64,000 bases of DNA from Siphonodentalium dalli (GCA_032622095.1 CP136068.1:155709151-155773150), one strand, 5' to 3'; shown: positions 22,450 through 34,799, numbered from the stretch's first letter. A program made the numbers and translations. Notes: generated by a model not told the origin, from the sequence alone.

Positions 22450-23690
22450 TATCTGCTCGATTTTGAATTTTCTTGGCGAAATGGGTCTGTTTTTTTGACA
22501 GACTAATTCCTTTAAAGGTACGAGAGGCCTTCGTTGTCGAAAATATTCATATTTGTTCCAATCACCGTAAGCTGAAAAACATTAAAACGCACATAGTTTC
22601 GTTCATATATGTCATGACCATCGCGTAAACAGCATGCTATCATAAAGACCTACTATATTTTACCTAAGCAAGAGCCTGATTGTGTTACAGAAGACAGCAC
22701 AGTGTTACTTGCTAATCACACACTAATGATATAAACGCTCTTTATCGGTTCCATACCAGGAATTCAGGAACAAAGAACGCTCTTTATGTTTACCATCATA
22801 ATATAAACAAACACCAGGAAAGTCACTTTTTATGCGTTTGTTTACATAACAATGGTCAAACAGATGACAATAACATACTGTTTATGCGATATTTCTTATT
22901 TGTATACGGACAAAGTCTGTCTACATTTTAATATTCTTTCTGTTTGTGGCGGTTTTTGACCGGTGGAAATATTTTCACAGCATACCCACCGCCAAGGCCT
23001 CCCATACATTTAATCACAACTCACAATCATTGGGAGTCACTTTGACCAACGCACACCGTTCAGCGGATCACTGTGACTCTGGTCTTAGTTACACGAAGAA
23101 TAACTGTAATTGCAGTCTTAAGTGATGGTTAGTATTCATTGCTAAATGTTTAATGTCCATTACATCACAATTCTATTCGATAGAGAATTGAAGGACTGTA
23201 ATGGGAGGATATAATAACATATATCAGAACTTCACTCCAACACCAAATCCTACAATAGTTTGATAAAAGGATCTTATTACATAGAGACAATAGACCACCA
23301 TAAACGATTCTACAAGGTATAATATAAAAACCGCGAACAAAACACAATATGGTCTTTATAATTGATCACTTAACTTCCTGCCCTCATTCGTCGCAAGAAG
23401 GTGCAGGCAGATGCGCAGGACAATTATTTTTGAAAGGACATGTACTTACTAAGATTACGTTATTGTCAAAGGCTTCGATGGACGAATCGCCCGTTTTTCC
23501 ACTCCACAGGAAATTAAACGTCTCCAGGAGAATCTGAACTGGGTACCGACCTCCCAGCGTTAGTTACGCAACCAACATGGACATAAATCACCTCAAGCAT
23601 CACAGGACTGTCCGAGACATTCTCAACTTGGCGACATTCCGCCAGCATTCTTAAATATGTAAATTCGTCACTTCTCTGCCATCAACCGGC
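22450..23690. other. No gene recognised
   Basis: AT-rich. Two more copies of the ACGCTCTTTAT motif lie at 22734-22745 and 22776-22787. No supported ORF. Confidence 0.4.
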
Positions 23691-23699
23691 ATACGGAGA

Positions 23700-24012
23700 A
23701 GCACTTGACTGACATGTTTGACCATGCCTGACTGACCTGTTTGACAATGCCTGACTGGCCATATTGACCATGCCTGACTGACCTGTTTGACAATGCGTGA
23801 CTGGCCTGTTTGACCATGCCTGACTGACCCGCTTGACCATGCCTGACTGGCCCGTTTGACCATGCCTGACTGGCCTGTTTGACCATGCCTGACTGACCCG
23901 TTTGACCATGCCTGATTGTCCTGTTTGACCATGCCTGACTGACCTGTTTGACCATGCCTGACTGACCTGTTTTACCATGCCTGACTGACCTGTTTTACCA
24001 TGCCTGACTGCA
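23700..24012. repeat. 23-bp minisatellite, ~13 units
   Basis: Unit GTTTGACCATGCCTGACTGA + CCT (23 bp). Because 23 is not a multiple of 3 and the unit has no stops on the minus strand, all three minus frames are open, giving misleading 93-98-codon ORFs. Confidence 0.9.
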
Positions 24013-24049
24013 TGACCGTTTCGATCTTCCCAGTCTGATACAAATTCCG

Positions 24050-24118
24050 GGCATCAACCGGCATACGGAGAATCACATGACTGACCTATTTGACAATGGC
24101 TGAATGCATGACCGTTAT
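24050..24118. repeat. Short second copy of minisatellite flank
   Basis: CATCAACCGGCATACGGAGA, present at the array's left edge (23685), recurs here, followed by one degenerate unit and GCATGACCGTT. The same exit sequence ends the main array. A whole short array copy was duplicated. Confidence 0.65.
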
Positions 24119-25030
24119 ACCAATGTTAATGAGCTCATTACTATATGTGTTATATCAATATATAAATGTATACATCAACTTAACATACTATTCGGATTAG
24201 ACTCTTACGAACGTGTGTCTGGTCTGATATACAGCTATATATATATACATATCCAAGACTTAAAGTACACCTATATAGCGTTCAATGTTTCTTGCACCAT
24301 TGCCAATGGATACAATTTCCAAACACCAATGTGAGTCATGGTGTGTCCAAAGTGTTTCCCATTTGCCACTATAATCCATGATCAGGACACTTTTTGTGAT
24401 TATATCTCCGCTCTTAGTTCAGGTACACAACGCCCATATTAGCAAAGTAGAATACCAATATAATTGCTGCAGGAATATCACATGTTTGTACCATATTACA
24501 TTAAAATTTAAAATAATCACGACATAGAAAACGACGAAAATTCAATAGATGTGCGTCGAGCTTCCTTTTCATAACTGGATTACATGCTTGTCCTGGTGAC
24601 ACGATACACTGATAAAAGTGTTATCCGAAATGACAACTTTGCGAATAGTGTGTGTGCTTTGAACGTGTGCGAATGTATCTCGAAAATTATCATATATGAA
24701 GTATTTTAGTGATAACGGTGGACTTATTGGTGGATATTGTTTTCTACTAATATTTATATTGATATATTCTCCAAGACGAACCGTCAGTACTCATCTCAAG
24801 GGTCAATGTCACTGTGGTAGGTCAAGGTCATTGTCAAACATTGCTGCTTTTATCACTTCACGTCCTATTATTTGTCTTTATGAGGAACCTTTCTGAAAAG
24901 ATGTAAGCAGTTGAACATCATTCCTAATGAACTACGCATCACTAACCCTCTAAGGACCCCCTTCAATACAGATTATTCAAATAACCTATGTGACAGAACT
25001 TCAGCTAAACTGAGAAATAATTTGTATTGA
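24118..25030. other. No gene recognised
   Basis: AT-rich sequence upstream of the Penelope-like element. Its 5' pseudo-LTR could lie here but I cannot delimit it. Confidence 0.4.
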
Positions 25031-25031
25031 C

Positions 25032-25649
25032 ATGTGTTACAGTAGACAACGTCGACTGAAGGAGGAAGTCGGACTTTCTTTTGAAAATGTAAGTGGCACT
25101 AGTTTTAATTTTCCTGACATTTACAAGAAATCTCTCGATCAACATATGCATCGGAAACACAAACAGTTACAAGCACTAATTCATTCAAATGTCAGCCCAA
25201 CTGATGCTATGTCTCGACAATCTGACGACACTGAAACAGAACGAAAAGACATTGTTATAAACCTTTCATCTCACCAGTTGGACTCCCATGAAAAAAGTGT
25301 TTTAGAAAAGGGACTTTCGTTTTGCTCAACTACAAATCTTGATAAAATTAATCTATGTGGTGAATTGGAAGAATATTTCCGCCGAATGAGACTGAAAGAA
25401 TATTTTCACGAACGCAACGAGAAAGATGAAACTGATGACAGTCAAACTTCTCTCGCCGATAATTGTTCTGACGGTTGAATGTTTCTAAGAAGCAGTCTAC
25501 ATGGACACCCCCATCTGGGCGCAGTGATTGTCTAGATACTTACATATCTACATTTAGAAATCGTGCTGTGCGCGAAATACTAAACAAACGTAACAAAACC
25601 CGATACAATATCTCATATCAGGAACGCAAAGCTGTGAAATCTTCAAAAT
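25032..25649 (+). pseudogene. PLE N-terminal region, frameshifted
   Basis: The first frame (to 25478) gives INLSSHQLDSHEKSVLEKGL, then SFCSTTNLDK and FRRMRLKEYF, the conserved PLE N-terminal block. A frameshift near 25480 moves to a frame reading KKQSTWTPPSGRSDCLDTYI and ERKAVKSSK up to TGA at 25649. In intact PLEs the reverse transcriptase starts soon after this point. Confidence 0.8.
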
Positions 25650-26239
25650 GATGACAAACTGCGTGATATTTTCCCCGAATTACCTTTAATGTCATATCGA
25701 CAACCTCCGAACCTCCGAAAGAGTCTAGTTAGAGCACAGAACTTGCATAACAACCAACAAAACGGAACATACCCGTGCGGAATATGGAATTGTGCAACAT
25801 GTTCTTCTGTGTCAAATGGAACTCTGACCAATAGTACAGGGAAATCTATCACACCGAGTGGGTTATTCTCGTGCAGCTCTGAAGGTGTTGTTTATGCTCT
25901 GACGTGCAGACAGTGTCCCGGGCTTATCTACATCGGAGAGATGGGCCAAACCCTCAGAGGCCGCATGAATGGACACCGGCATGACATACCATCAGAAAAT
26001 ATATTCGTGCCCGTGGGAGAAAATTTTAACTCTTCTCACCATTCAGAGGAAGACCTCGAGGTCAGAGTTCTCAGAGGAGGATTGAAACGACTGAGAGCAA
26101 GGAAACAGTAGAGTTGAAATTAATAACCTACATGGACACCATCCGGAAAGGGTTAAACAGGGACTATGGTTTTCTCTCACATTACGCTGTACTGCATAAT
26201 TTCGGGGGAACTCGGCACTCGGGAGCAGCCGCGACGTAG
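25650..26239 (+). pseudogene. PLE GIY-YIG endonuclease domain
   Basis: Starts at the deletion junction with DDKLRDIFPELPLMSYRQPP (post-RT linker) and NLRKSLVRAQ. It continues with a Cys motif C-x4-C-x2-C (CGIWNCATC), then VVYALTCRQCPGLIYIGEMG and TLRGRMNGHR (GIY-YIG core with catalytic Arg), then PVGENFNSSHHSEEDL. A frameshift near 26105 is followed by GLNRDYGFLSHY, the conserved end, and a stop at 26237. Nearly all endonuclease motifs are preserved. Confidence 0.85.
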
Positions 26240-26323
26240 TTGTTTTCCGTCACTCTTGTTATGAACGTCATCGTGATGGACACTTTCAACGTCAACGACT
26301 TTTCACTGTTTGTTCACTTCATA

Positions 26324-26356
26324 CTTGATAAAGGCTACTAGATAGCCGAAAGCTTG
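26324..26356 (+). ncRNA. Hammerhead-ribozyme-like motif, degenerate
   Basis: CTTGATAA, then the stem GGCTA-CTAGA-TAGCC, then GAAAGC. The layout matches a hammerhead core (CTGATGA, stem II, GAAA), as reported in the repeats of PLEs, with two changes in the CTGATGA box that should abolish cleavage. Location just after the PLE endonuclease supports the reading. Confidence 0.4.
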
Positions 26357-26399
26357 TGTTTTTGTTTAAAACTCAAATGAGTCTTAAATGGTGATACTT

Positions 26400-27000
26400 T
26401 ATTTTATTCCCATTTATTATTAACACAGACTCATACGGCATATACTTCAATACTGATTTGATCGTGTTTGTGCGATTGTTATTTATACTCTAAGGAGGTT
26501 AATATTTAACCTACATGCATGGAATGGTTTTTTATTTGGTGTTGTTAGCTTTCTTTTACTGGTTGTTCTCGTTCCATATTCAGTTATGGTGATATGTGAA
26601 ACTCAATGTTTCTGAACTCTCATGATCTAGAACAAAATCCTTTAGTGAAAATGTATTGCTGCTCAGATTTATGAAAACCATGCGACTGTGTCTTAATGCA
26701 CTTTATTGGATCAAATAATTAATATCATGTCATGACATGTCCCATCCAATTATTTCAATCCGTGCATGTGTGTGGGTTTATCTATTGAAATGTATTTCAA
26801 AGTCATCGGGTAGTGGTCATGTCAGTTCCATGTATGGTTTTGTCTCGGAGAATCAACAGGAAGTTATCGACACATATAACTACACTATGGTTCCCCGTCT
26901 GCATTTAAATCGTTATCACCTCTGTAACTGGCTGAACCAGTTTTCATAGTTTCCAAAAAAGGAAAACACGTTCGACACCAAGGCCCTGGGAACTGATAAT
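26400..27000. other. No feature recognised
   Basis: AT-rich. The 70-codon frame 26737-26949 has no recognised domain. Confidence 0.4.
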
Positions 27001-27003
27001 TTC

Positions 27004-27603
27004 TTAAAGGGGTACTGTACGCCATTTTCAATAAATTCCCGGTGATAACAACGATCTATTATCGATACTATATAGAAATATAAGTAATTTGAGTCGAAGA
27101 TGTATTCTGTAAACGCTCAGGTTAATAGGCTATCTTAAAATTTAATAATTTAAAAGTTAATAATTTAATATAAATTGATTTTATGGCTCCAGCCATAAAA
27201 TGGCGTCTCTTAAAATTCGAATTTCCGTGTACAAAACGTAATCAAATTATAATTGAGGGATATTGGATTAGGAAAACAATTGCACACACGATCGTTTGAA
27301 ACATTATGCTTATACGGGGAGAAAACCCAAGCCACTCATTGACTAGTGACGGTACACTAACTTAAATGAGTATATGGGACTACTAACCATATAATATAAT
27401 GTTTATTTGATTCATTTGGTTGAAAACTTTACAAAAATTACTCGACAACGACAATTTGTATTTTTGCATTCCGGTAAATTTGCCATCCGTAACAATACTT
27501 CGTACTCAACAAACTTTCAAAAAATGGAAAAGTTGTTACATTATTCTCCGACTCGGGGATTATAGAAACCAACAACAACATCTTGGGTACAGTACCCCTT
27601 TAA
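27004..27603. mobile_element. 592-bp TIR element flanked by TTAA
   Basis: TTAA (27004-27007), AGGGGTACTGTAC..., ...GTACAGTACCCCT, TTAA (27600-27603). TIR of 13 bp. TTAA target duplication is used by piggyBac and Kolobok families; the AGGGG start fits a Kolobok-like or unclassified MITE. No transposase is inside. Confidence 0.75.
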
Positions 27604-27742
27604 GTTGTCACATATAACAATCCTACGCCAACAGCGTGAATAACCTTGACAATTGTGTCCTCAAGAAAAACACACTGGGCGCCAGTCTTCGATTTTGTAT
27701 AAGTTATGCCTCAGTATATAGGGTGGACTGGACGGCGGGTGT

Positions 27743-28119
27743 TTAACCCTTTACCCAACAGAAGGGCCCTGTGCCAATGCATTCTCTTATATATGCGAGT
27801 CGACCATAGGTCGCCTCGCATATATAAGAGAATGCATTGGCTTAACACATATTAAAGAAAAAATGGTAAAAAGTGTTAAAAAAAAGTTTTTTTTTAGGCC
27901 AATGCATTCTCTTATATATGCGAGGCGACCTATGGTCGACTCGCATATATAAGAGAATGCATTGGCACAGGGCATAACTGTAACTATCACAATGTGCTCA
28001 ATGAGCCGGTTCCAATGATACCCATATTTGTATGGTTCTATTGAGACAGACCGAAGATATTTTAGGCTGTTTAAGCTTTATTTGGCCGGTTTTGGCCGGT
28101 TTGTTGGGTAAAGGGTTAA
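27743..28119. mobile_element. piggyBac-like MITE carrying hairpin pair (copy 2)
   Basis: TTAA + CCCTTTACCCAACA at the left; TGTTGGGTAAAGGG + TTAA at the right (28116-28119). CCCTTT termini with TTAA duplication are piggyBac features. Inside are two 69-bp hairpins (27773-27841 and 27898-27966) in opposite orientation. The right part (GAAGATATTTTAGGCTGTT) matches the copy at 30.25 kb. Confidence 0.8.
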
Positions 28120-29905
28120 GCAAGTGACACGTTACCGACTACTGTTTAGGCAGCGATTAGTGGTTATTTTCATGCTGATCACGCAGAACATTGCGCTGTT
28201 GGTGAGACATCCCGTGGGTGAGAGTTTATTCTGAACAACAGACCACCGGCAGTGCCTTTGCCGAAGGTACACGGTTTTCCCCAGCATAACAAGTCCAGAC
28301 AGGATAACACATACTGATATTCTCGTGCGAGACAATTTTGCTCTATAAAGAATAAAGTATATACGGCTCAACCCAGGCTACGTTTTATTAAACCAATTGT
28401 TCTGATATAAGATTACACAGAGGATACAAATATATGGTGTTTCTGACTGGGTGCATGTACCGAAAGGTATCAAATGAGTGACCGAGACAATTGTTTACTT
28501 TCACGAGTGGGTTGCAATGAACCGAAATAAACATATGTCACAGTCACGAATGAGATATTTATTTCCAATCAAAGCTCTATTTTTGTAGTATACGCGTTCC
28601 AAAGAAATTCAACATTTACAACTACACCAGTCTGTTCTCGTGAAAATAAGCACATAACGATCTTATTTTATGAGTGAGATAAGATCATGTTGGCATTATT
28701 TAACGTCAATATACGCTCTATATATGGACATAAAACGCGGTTTTTAAGCAGTCTAATATGGGACTAGTTCCATACGAAATACACCCATATTGACAGGAAA
28801 TCTGGAAAAAATTCAGACACGAGCTTCAAAAAAATAATTTCCAACCTCAAAGTACCCAACCCCCTTATTCCATATTTTACACCTTTAAATGCTTTTTTAA
28901 TAATGTATTTATTGGGAATACCATCCCAAATATATTCCTTTTTCACTCTTGTTTCCAATCCTGTTCCACTATCTGTTTTACAAGTCACTAAAATTAACTA
29001 AATATATATGTGCCATCCTACCATACAATTTAGTCTTCACCATTATTATTGACTATTGATAAAAAAAATGGCGCGAAACAATTCTATCTCAATCTGCATC
29101 AATTATATGAATATAGGCAAGGTACATTATTCTCTGAAACAATCTATGCATAAACCTGCTTAAACACAAAATCTAACCCCAAGCAACATAATATTGAGCG
29201 TGATATTGTTGTAAAAATCCAGTGTGAAAATTAGGTGACTTCCAGGTCCGTGCGTATCGTGTAGCAATGTGGTGACTGGTCGGGGGTCCGGAGCCAGTCA
29301 GAATGCTAGAAACTATGATAAGATGGAAAGATGTGATGGCACTACATGGGTTACTATATTTGTGTAGTAAATGTACGCATGTCTCTCACACAGGGCTAAT
29401 CGTTCTACGGGGTTAAAGCCATATTATACAATGGCATTCCATGACAATGACAGTAGAGTCAGACATATGCATTTATTATTGATTTTTTTTAAATTATATC
29501 GCCACTTAAAAATATAAAAGAAAACGTTAGGAAACCGTATGAAACCTATCTATTCGAATCATGCATCTTTCGCAGCCAAATATAACTTACTCAATAAAAC
29601 GAATAGCTGATATGGATGAAGGAGAGTATCACTCGATCTTTTCGAACATCTCGGGCGCTCCGCGCCCATCTACTACCCTTATAAGGACAGCTGATAGATT
29701 TATAGAGCGCATCAGATGAACTCTAGTGTGTATTCATCACGCATAGTATAGCTCGATCGACCCACATCGGACCATGGATGCATGACATAGCAGTCTGGGC
29801 TTATTGAGCTTTGCTCTTACTGGTTCATATTTGTATATTCAATCTGCCCGACAATCATGCCATGAATGTTGACAACGATATTGAGTTTTAATGAGGTAAA
29901 TGATC
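28120..29905. other. No gene recognised
   Basis: AT-rich. Minus-strand frames 28132-28371 and 28764-28988 have no recognisable domain. A short CG palindrome GGGCGCTCCGCGCCC is near 29653. Confidence 0.4.
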
Positions 29906-29908
29906 TAA

Positions 29909-30333
29909 TTAACCCTTTACGCAACTGAACGGCCCTGTGGCAATGCATTATCTTATATATGCGAGTCGACCATAGGTCGCCTCGCATATATAAGAGAATG
30001 CATTGGCTTAACACATATTAAAAATGATAAAATTGTCAAAGGATGTAGAAAAATATTATAAAAAATGTTTAAAAATGTAAGAAACAATTATAAAATTGTT
30101 AAAGAATGTAGGCCAATGCATTCTCTTATATATGCGAGGCGACCTATGGTCGACTCGCATATATAAGAGAATGCATTGGCACATCGCATAACAGTAACCA
30201 TCACAATGTGGTAAATGAACCGGTTCCAACGATATCCATATCTGTATGGTGTTATTGAAACAGACCGAAGATATTTTAGGCTGTTGAAGCTTTATTTGGG
30301 CGTTTTTGGCCGCTTTGTTGGGTAAAGGGTTAA
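29909..30333. mobile_element. piggyBac-like MITE carrying hairpin pair (copy 3)
   Basis: TTAA + CCCTTTACGCAAC at the left (one change from copy 2); GTTGGGTAAAGGG + TTAA at the right (30330-30333). Hairpins lie at 29939-30007 and 30112-30180. Homologous to the element at 27743-28119 throughout its right third. Confidence 0.8.
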
Positions 30334-30339
30334 CACTGA

Positions 30340-30790
30340 AACAAGTTTGACGCGTTGCCACGAGCTCCATTCATATAACGGTACATCGTCTGACTGTAAT
30401 CTTATTAGTATAAGTGGGGTATACAATATAATATAATTTTGTTTTGTAATCACTGAGTCCAATGACTGATAACAACATACCTACCATATTGACATGATCA
30501 TGCCAACATAATATTGCTTTAGTCCCATATAACATTATTTAGCCCGTGTTCTTAACAGTTGTAGTACACTAACAAACTAATGCAAAAATGTAGTCATTTT
30601 TGTTTCGGGAGATTTGTATTCAGTTGTATAGGTAAACATACTTTATCGGGTGATTTAGCAAACACAAACTTGGCTACTTCAAGTTATGTTTGACAGAAAG
30701 CCTGCATTTGAACAGGTATTGGAACCTAAAACCATTATGTAGACCCCCCTAAATGTGTTCTAAATGATATAAATATGTAGATAAGAGTCT
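30340..30790. other. No feature recognised
   Basis: AT-rich gap between the MITE and the retrotransposon. Confidence 0.4.
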
Positions 30791-30799
30791 ATATAAGGG

Positions 30800-33700
30800 T
30801 TGATAAATATGAGTAAATTTCCCTTCCCCCTCGCCGCGTCGGGAGATGCACCTGGGACCGTCGTGGAGCTATGCGGACTGAGCAACGTCCGGTCGAAGGC
30901 TATCGGTGGTCTCAAGATCTCAATGACCCGTCGTCCGCCCCCTGGAACACGTTTTGCAGCCCCGGCATACCCACCACCCCGCAGAAATAGGTATCTTCGA
31001 CTCAGCAAAACGACCGTTAGCAACTAAAACTGTAAAAAAAACAGCAGCCTTCGCCTCGAAAATGCTTTACTCCACCAAACGCAAGGTCGATTTTTCTCAT
31101 TACATTCTTTCTATTACAATTATCAGGCGATATCCATATAAACCCGGGTCCTCTGTCACAGACTAACGCTGAGAATTCGATCTCGATTTTTCACTATAAC
31201 GTAAGGAGTATCCGAAATAAACTTGAAAAAATTGCAGATCTTATAAACGAATTTGACATTCTATGTTTCACCGAAACACACCTTGGCCCATCTTACCCTT
31301 CTAGCCAACTAGAAATCGATGGATATTGTACCCCCATTCGCAAAGACCGTGATTCAAAGGGTGGCGGAATATGCGTAATGATCGCCGACCACTTAATATT
31401 TAATCGTAAACCTGAATTGGAATTCGATTCTTCTTGTCTCTGGTTCGAAATCCACTCAAAGAAAACTCGCATTGTTCTTGGATTATCGTACAGATCTGAT
31501 CAATTTTGTACCCAAAATTATTGGGGACTCCTGGAATCGTCAATTTCTGACGCTCTTGATATTTCCGAATATGTAGTCATCACAGGGGATTTTAACTCGA
31601 ATTTCATGGATAATTCATTGAAGCTAAAACAGATAACGGATGGTTTCAGCATGAAAAATGCTATAAAAGTCCCCACTAGAGTGACCAGCACCTCAAGTAC
31701 ATTGCTTGACCCAATTTTGACCTCAAGCTCACTCCGTTTAATAGACTCCGATGTCCTAAATCTCGGAGTTTCGGACCACCTAGGTGTATATGCCACAATA
31801 TCATTTCAAAATACTACCGCAGCGTCATTTCCTAGACAAGTATGGAACTACAGAAAAGGCAATTTTTCTCGTGCAAATAATCTACTTGCCCATGTCGACT
31901 GGGATGACCTCATAAAAAGTGCACCTGATGTGAACACAGCTGCCAATAACTTTCAACTAGAATTCCTGTCCATAATGGCGAAAACAATTCCACAATCATG
32001 CGTTACAGTAAGAACATCCGACAAAATTTGGTTCAATTCGGACATCCGGTTTGAGATACGAAAACGCGACAGAGTAAGGAAAAAGGCCATGAAGGCAAAT
32101 AACCCTGAAGTCTGGAGAAAATATAAAAACATAAGGAACAAAGTCAATAACATGAAGAAGCACGCGAAAATCAAATTTGAAGAAAATATTGAAGAACGAA
32201 TAAGAGAAGCATCTAACCCACGAGACTTTTGGAGAATAATACATTACCTACTAAACAAGAAACGAGCAAAAAACATCCCCCCACTATACAGTACTTCCGG
32301 CACTATAACTGCCAACAATAAGACATATGCAATTGATGATGTCGACAAAGCAAAAATTCTAAACGAAAGCTTTATTGCAAATTCTACCATTAATGATACC
32401 AATCATAACTTGCCTCATTTTCCGAAGCGCACCTCAAACACCATGCCAGATTTGGTTTTCATATAATCAGAGGTTGAATCAGCCATCAAATCTTTTAAAC
32501 TTAACAAAGCCCATGGCCATGATGGAATTAGTGTTAGAATGCTCAGAGAAACAGCAAAATCAATAGCCCACCCACTCGTCCTTCTATTCAGGAAATCTAT
32601 CAACTCAGAGAAATTCTCAGAGTCCTGGAAAGCAGCAAACGTGATCCGATTATCAAAAAAGATGATCCAGCGGAAGCCAAAAAATTACCGACCAATTTCC
32701 CTTCTACCATGTGTGGCTAAAGTTTTTGAGAAAGTGGTTTTGAAACAGATTAGTAAATTTTTCATTAAAAATGAACTTTTATACTTCCATCAGTCAGGAT
32801 TTCTCACAGGCCATAGTACAACATACCAACTATTAAACCTATATCACAACCTGTGTCAATCCCTTGACAAAGGACTACTTACATGTTCTATATTCTGTGA
32901 TATTTCCAAAGCCTTTGAGAGGGTTTGGCAAAGGGGACTGATACACAAATTAAATGCTTATGGATTAGAAGGAAATATTTTAAATTGGATAGAAAATTAC
33001 CTAGAAAATCGGACGCAGAGGGTCCTAATCAATGACACATTTTCAAAATACGAGGTCATCCCAGCGGGAGTTCCATTTTTGTTCTTAGTCTATATAAATG
33101 ATTTAGCCGACGGTATTGAATCAATAACGAGAATGTATGCCGACCATACTTGCCTCACGAACAGTCACTTTGATCTTAATATACTTGAAAATTATATGAA
33201 CAGCGATTTAGACAAAATTACAGCGTGGTCCCTAAACTGGTTGGTCAGTTTCAACCCAACTAAAACAGTTGGCATGTCCTTTTCATTAGTTGCGCCCTCA
33301 ACGGTGAAACCAAACCTCAATTTCGTAGGTAATTCAATCAACTTCGTGGACAAGCATATACACTTAGGTCTGGAACTCCAATCAAATCGCAAATGGAACG
33401 CACACATTGAAGGGTCTGTCAAAAGAATTGCCTCACGTCTGCCTCAACTCCGACGGATTAAATATCAACTCAACCGGAAAACCATTGAAATTATTTACAA
33501 AACATATATTTTACCGTTATTTGATTATTCAGACGCCGTCTGGGACAATGCCTCAAATTATATGTTAGAGAAGCTTGACTGGCTTCATGTCGACGCTGGA
33601 CGGATAGTCAGTGGTATCACCCGTTCTGCTTCGGACAACACGGTCTTACAGGAGGTCGGATGGCCATCACTCAATAAACGACGCCAAATACATAAACTGC

Positions 33701-34797
33701 AGGCACTCTATAAAATAATCAATAATCTAGCCCCCTCTTATCTAGCCAATACACTTCCCCCCAGATCACTCGAGGTTGCAGATTATAATTGGAGACGCCC
33801 CGGTAAATTTTACTCATACTTTTGCAATACTGAACACTTCAAACAGTCTTTTTTTTCCAGCGATGGTGTTAGAATTGAATAAGCTTCCCAAAGTAATCAC
33901 CGATGCTGATCAATATTCTACCTTTAAAACCAACTTGTATCATATAAATCCCACAATCAGCCCCCCCCCCCCCCCTCCGAATTTCTATGCTGGACGCAGA
34001 AAATACAACATTTTTCATTGTCGCATACGTAATTTTTGCAGTGAACTCCGATGTGATATGTTCAATAAAATTATATCGCTGACAGCCCCGCATGCTCATG
34101 TGGAAATCGATCTGAAGACGCCTATCACTATTTCTTCATGTGCCCATTGTACCAACGTGAGCGCTCAGTTCTCTTTGAGAAACTACCCCGCGAAAATCTC
34201 AAAGTAAGCCATATTTCAGAACTCATGTTTGGAATACCTTATCTCTCCTCCAAACAAAATATGAAACTATTTTCCATCACACAGCAATATATTGCAGCGA
34301 CTAAGCGCTTTGACCCCTAATGATTATATTTATCTTATTTGCGAATCTATACTTGCTTCCGGAATTTCAACTTTTACCTCACAAGTGGACAAACCTCCCA
34401 TTCAAACATCTCATTCTTATTTATCATCTATATTGCCTTCCAGAGCACAACAATAACAAAATAGAGAACGAATCAAGTGTACCATTATATTTTACAACCA
34501 ACATAAAAGTACTAAGAATAGATAATATATTGGCACTTGTCAACCATTCCAAAATTAATAAAGTAGTGACATTCTTCAAATACAAATTTTCTCACAGATA
34601 AGAAGCAACCTCATGTTGGATCATCTCTGAAAGGCGCTACACACTATATCTCCCATAACTTCTCACCATGTAAATAAGTTTGTACCGTCATCTTGATCAC
34701 ATGTGTGTTACAATATTGTATTAGGAGAGGGGCTTCATAAGTTGCAAAAACTTGTGCCCCAATCCCTTTTGTATATTTTGCAAATAAAATATGTTTC
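30800..34797 (+). mobile_element. Near full-length CR1/L2-type non-LTR retrotransposon
   Basis: Contains a GC-rich 5' segment (30825-31010), a single large ORF2 (endonuclease, RT, zinc tail), and a ~470-bp 3' UTR ending near GCAAATAAAATATG. The start is approximate, placed where GC content rises. No target duplication was identified. It is the longest recognisable coding remnant in the window. Confidence 0.8.
31036..34320 (+). pseudogene. ORF2: AP endonuclease plus reverse transcriptase, disabled
   Basis: Open from 31036 with GDIHINPGP near 31126. The endonuclease begins SISIFHYNVRSIRNKL and has FTETHLG, VVITGDFNSN and LGVSDHLGVY. A TAA at 32464 splits it from the RT. The RT has NYRPISLLP, CDISKAFERVW, a shortened AGVPFLFLVYINDL (about eight residues after GVP missing) and YADH in place of YADD, so a catalytic Asp is lost. 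Frameshifts fall at the T8 run near 33849 and the C-run near 33961. The zinc tail is AYHYFFMCPLYQRERS, with a stop at 34318. Confidence 0.85.
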
Positions 34798-34799
34798 AA

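Larger units (their letters stand above)
25032..26400 (+). mobile_element. Penelope-like element with internal RT deletion
   Basis: Contains, in order, a PLE N-terminal domain, a STWTPP linker, a deletion junction, the post-RT linker, a GIY-YIG endonuclease with its upstream Cys motif, and a 3' region with a hammerhead-like fold. The RT domain, normally several hundred residues between linker and endonuclease, is missing. The 5' and 3' limits are approximate. Confidence 0.85.

Noticed and set aside
23651-23978. Three overlapping 93-98-codon minus-strand ORFs
   Set aside because: The 23-bp minisatellite lacks stops on the minus strand in every frame, so the reading is uninformative.
28764-28988. 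74-codon minus-strand ORF with an RT-like look (KAFKGVKYGIRGLGTL)
   Set aside because: No RT or endonuclease motif could be aligned, and upstream frames are closed.
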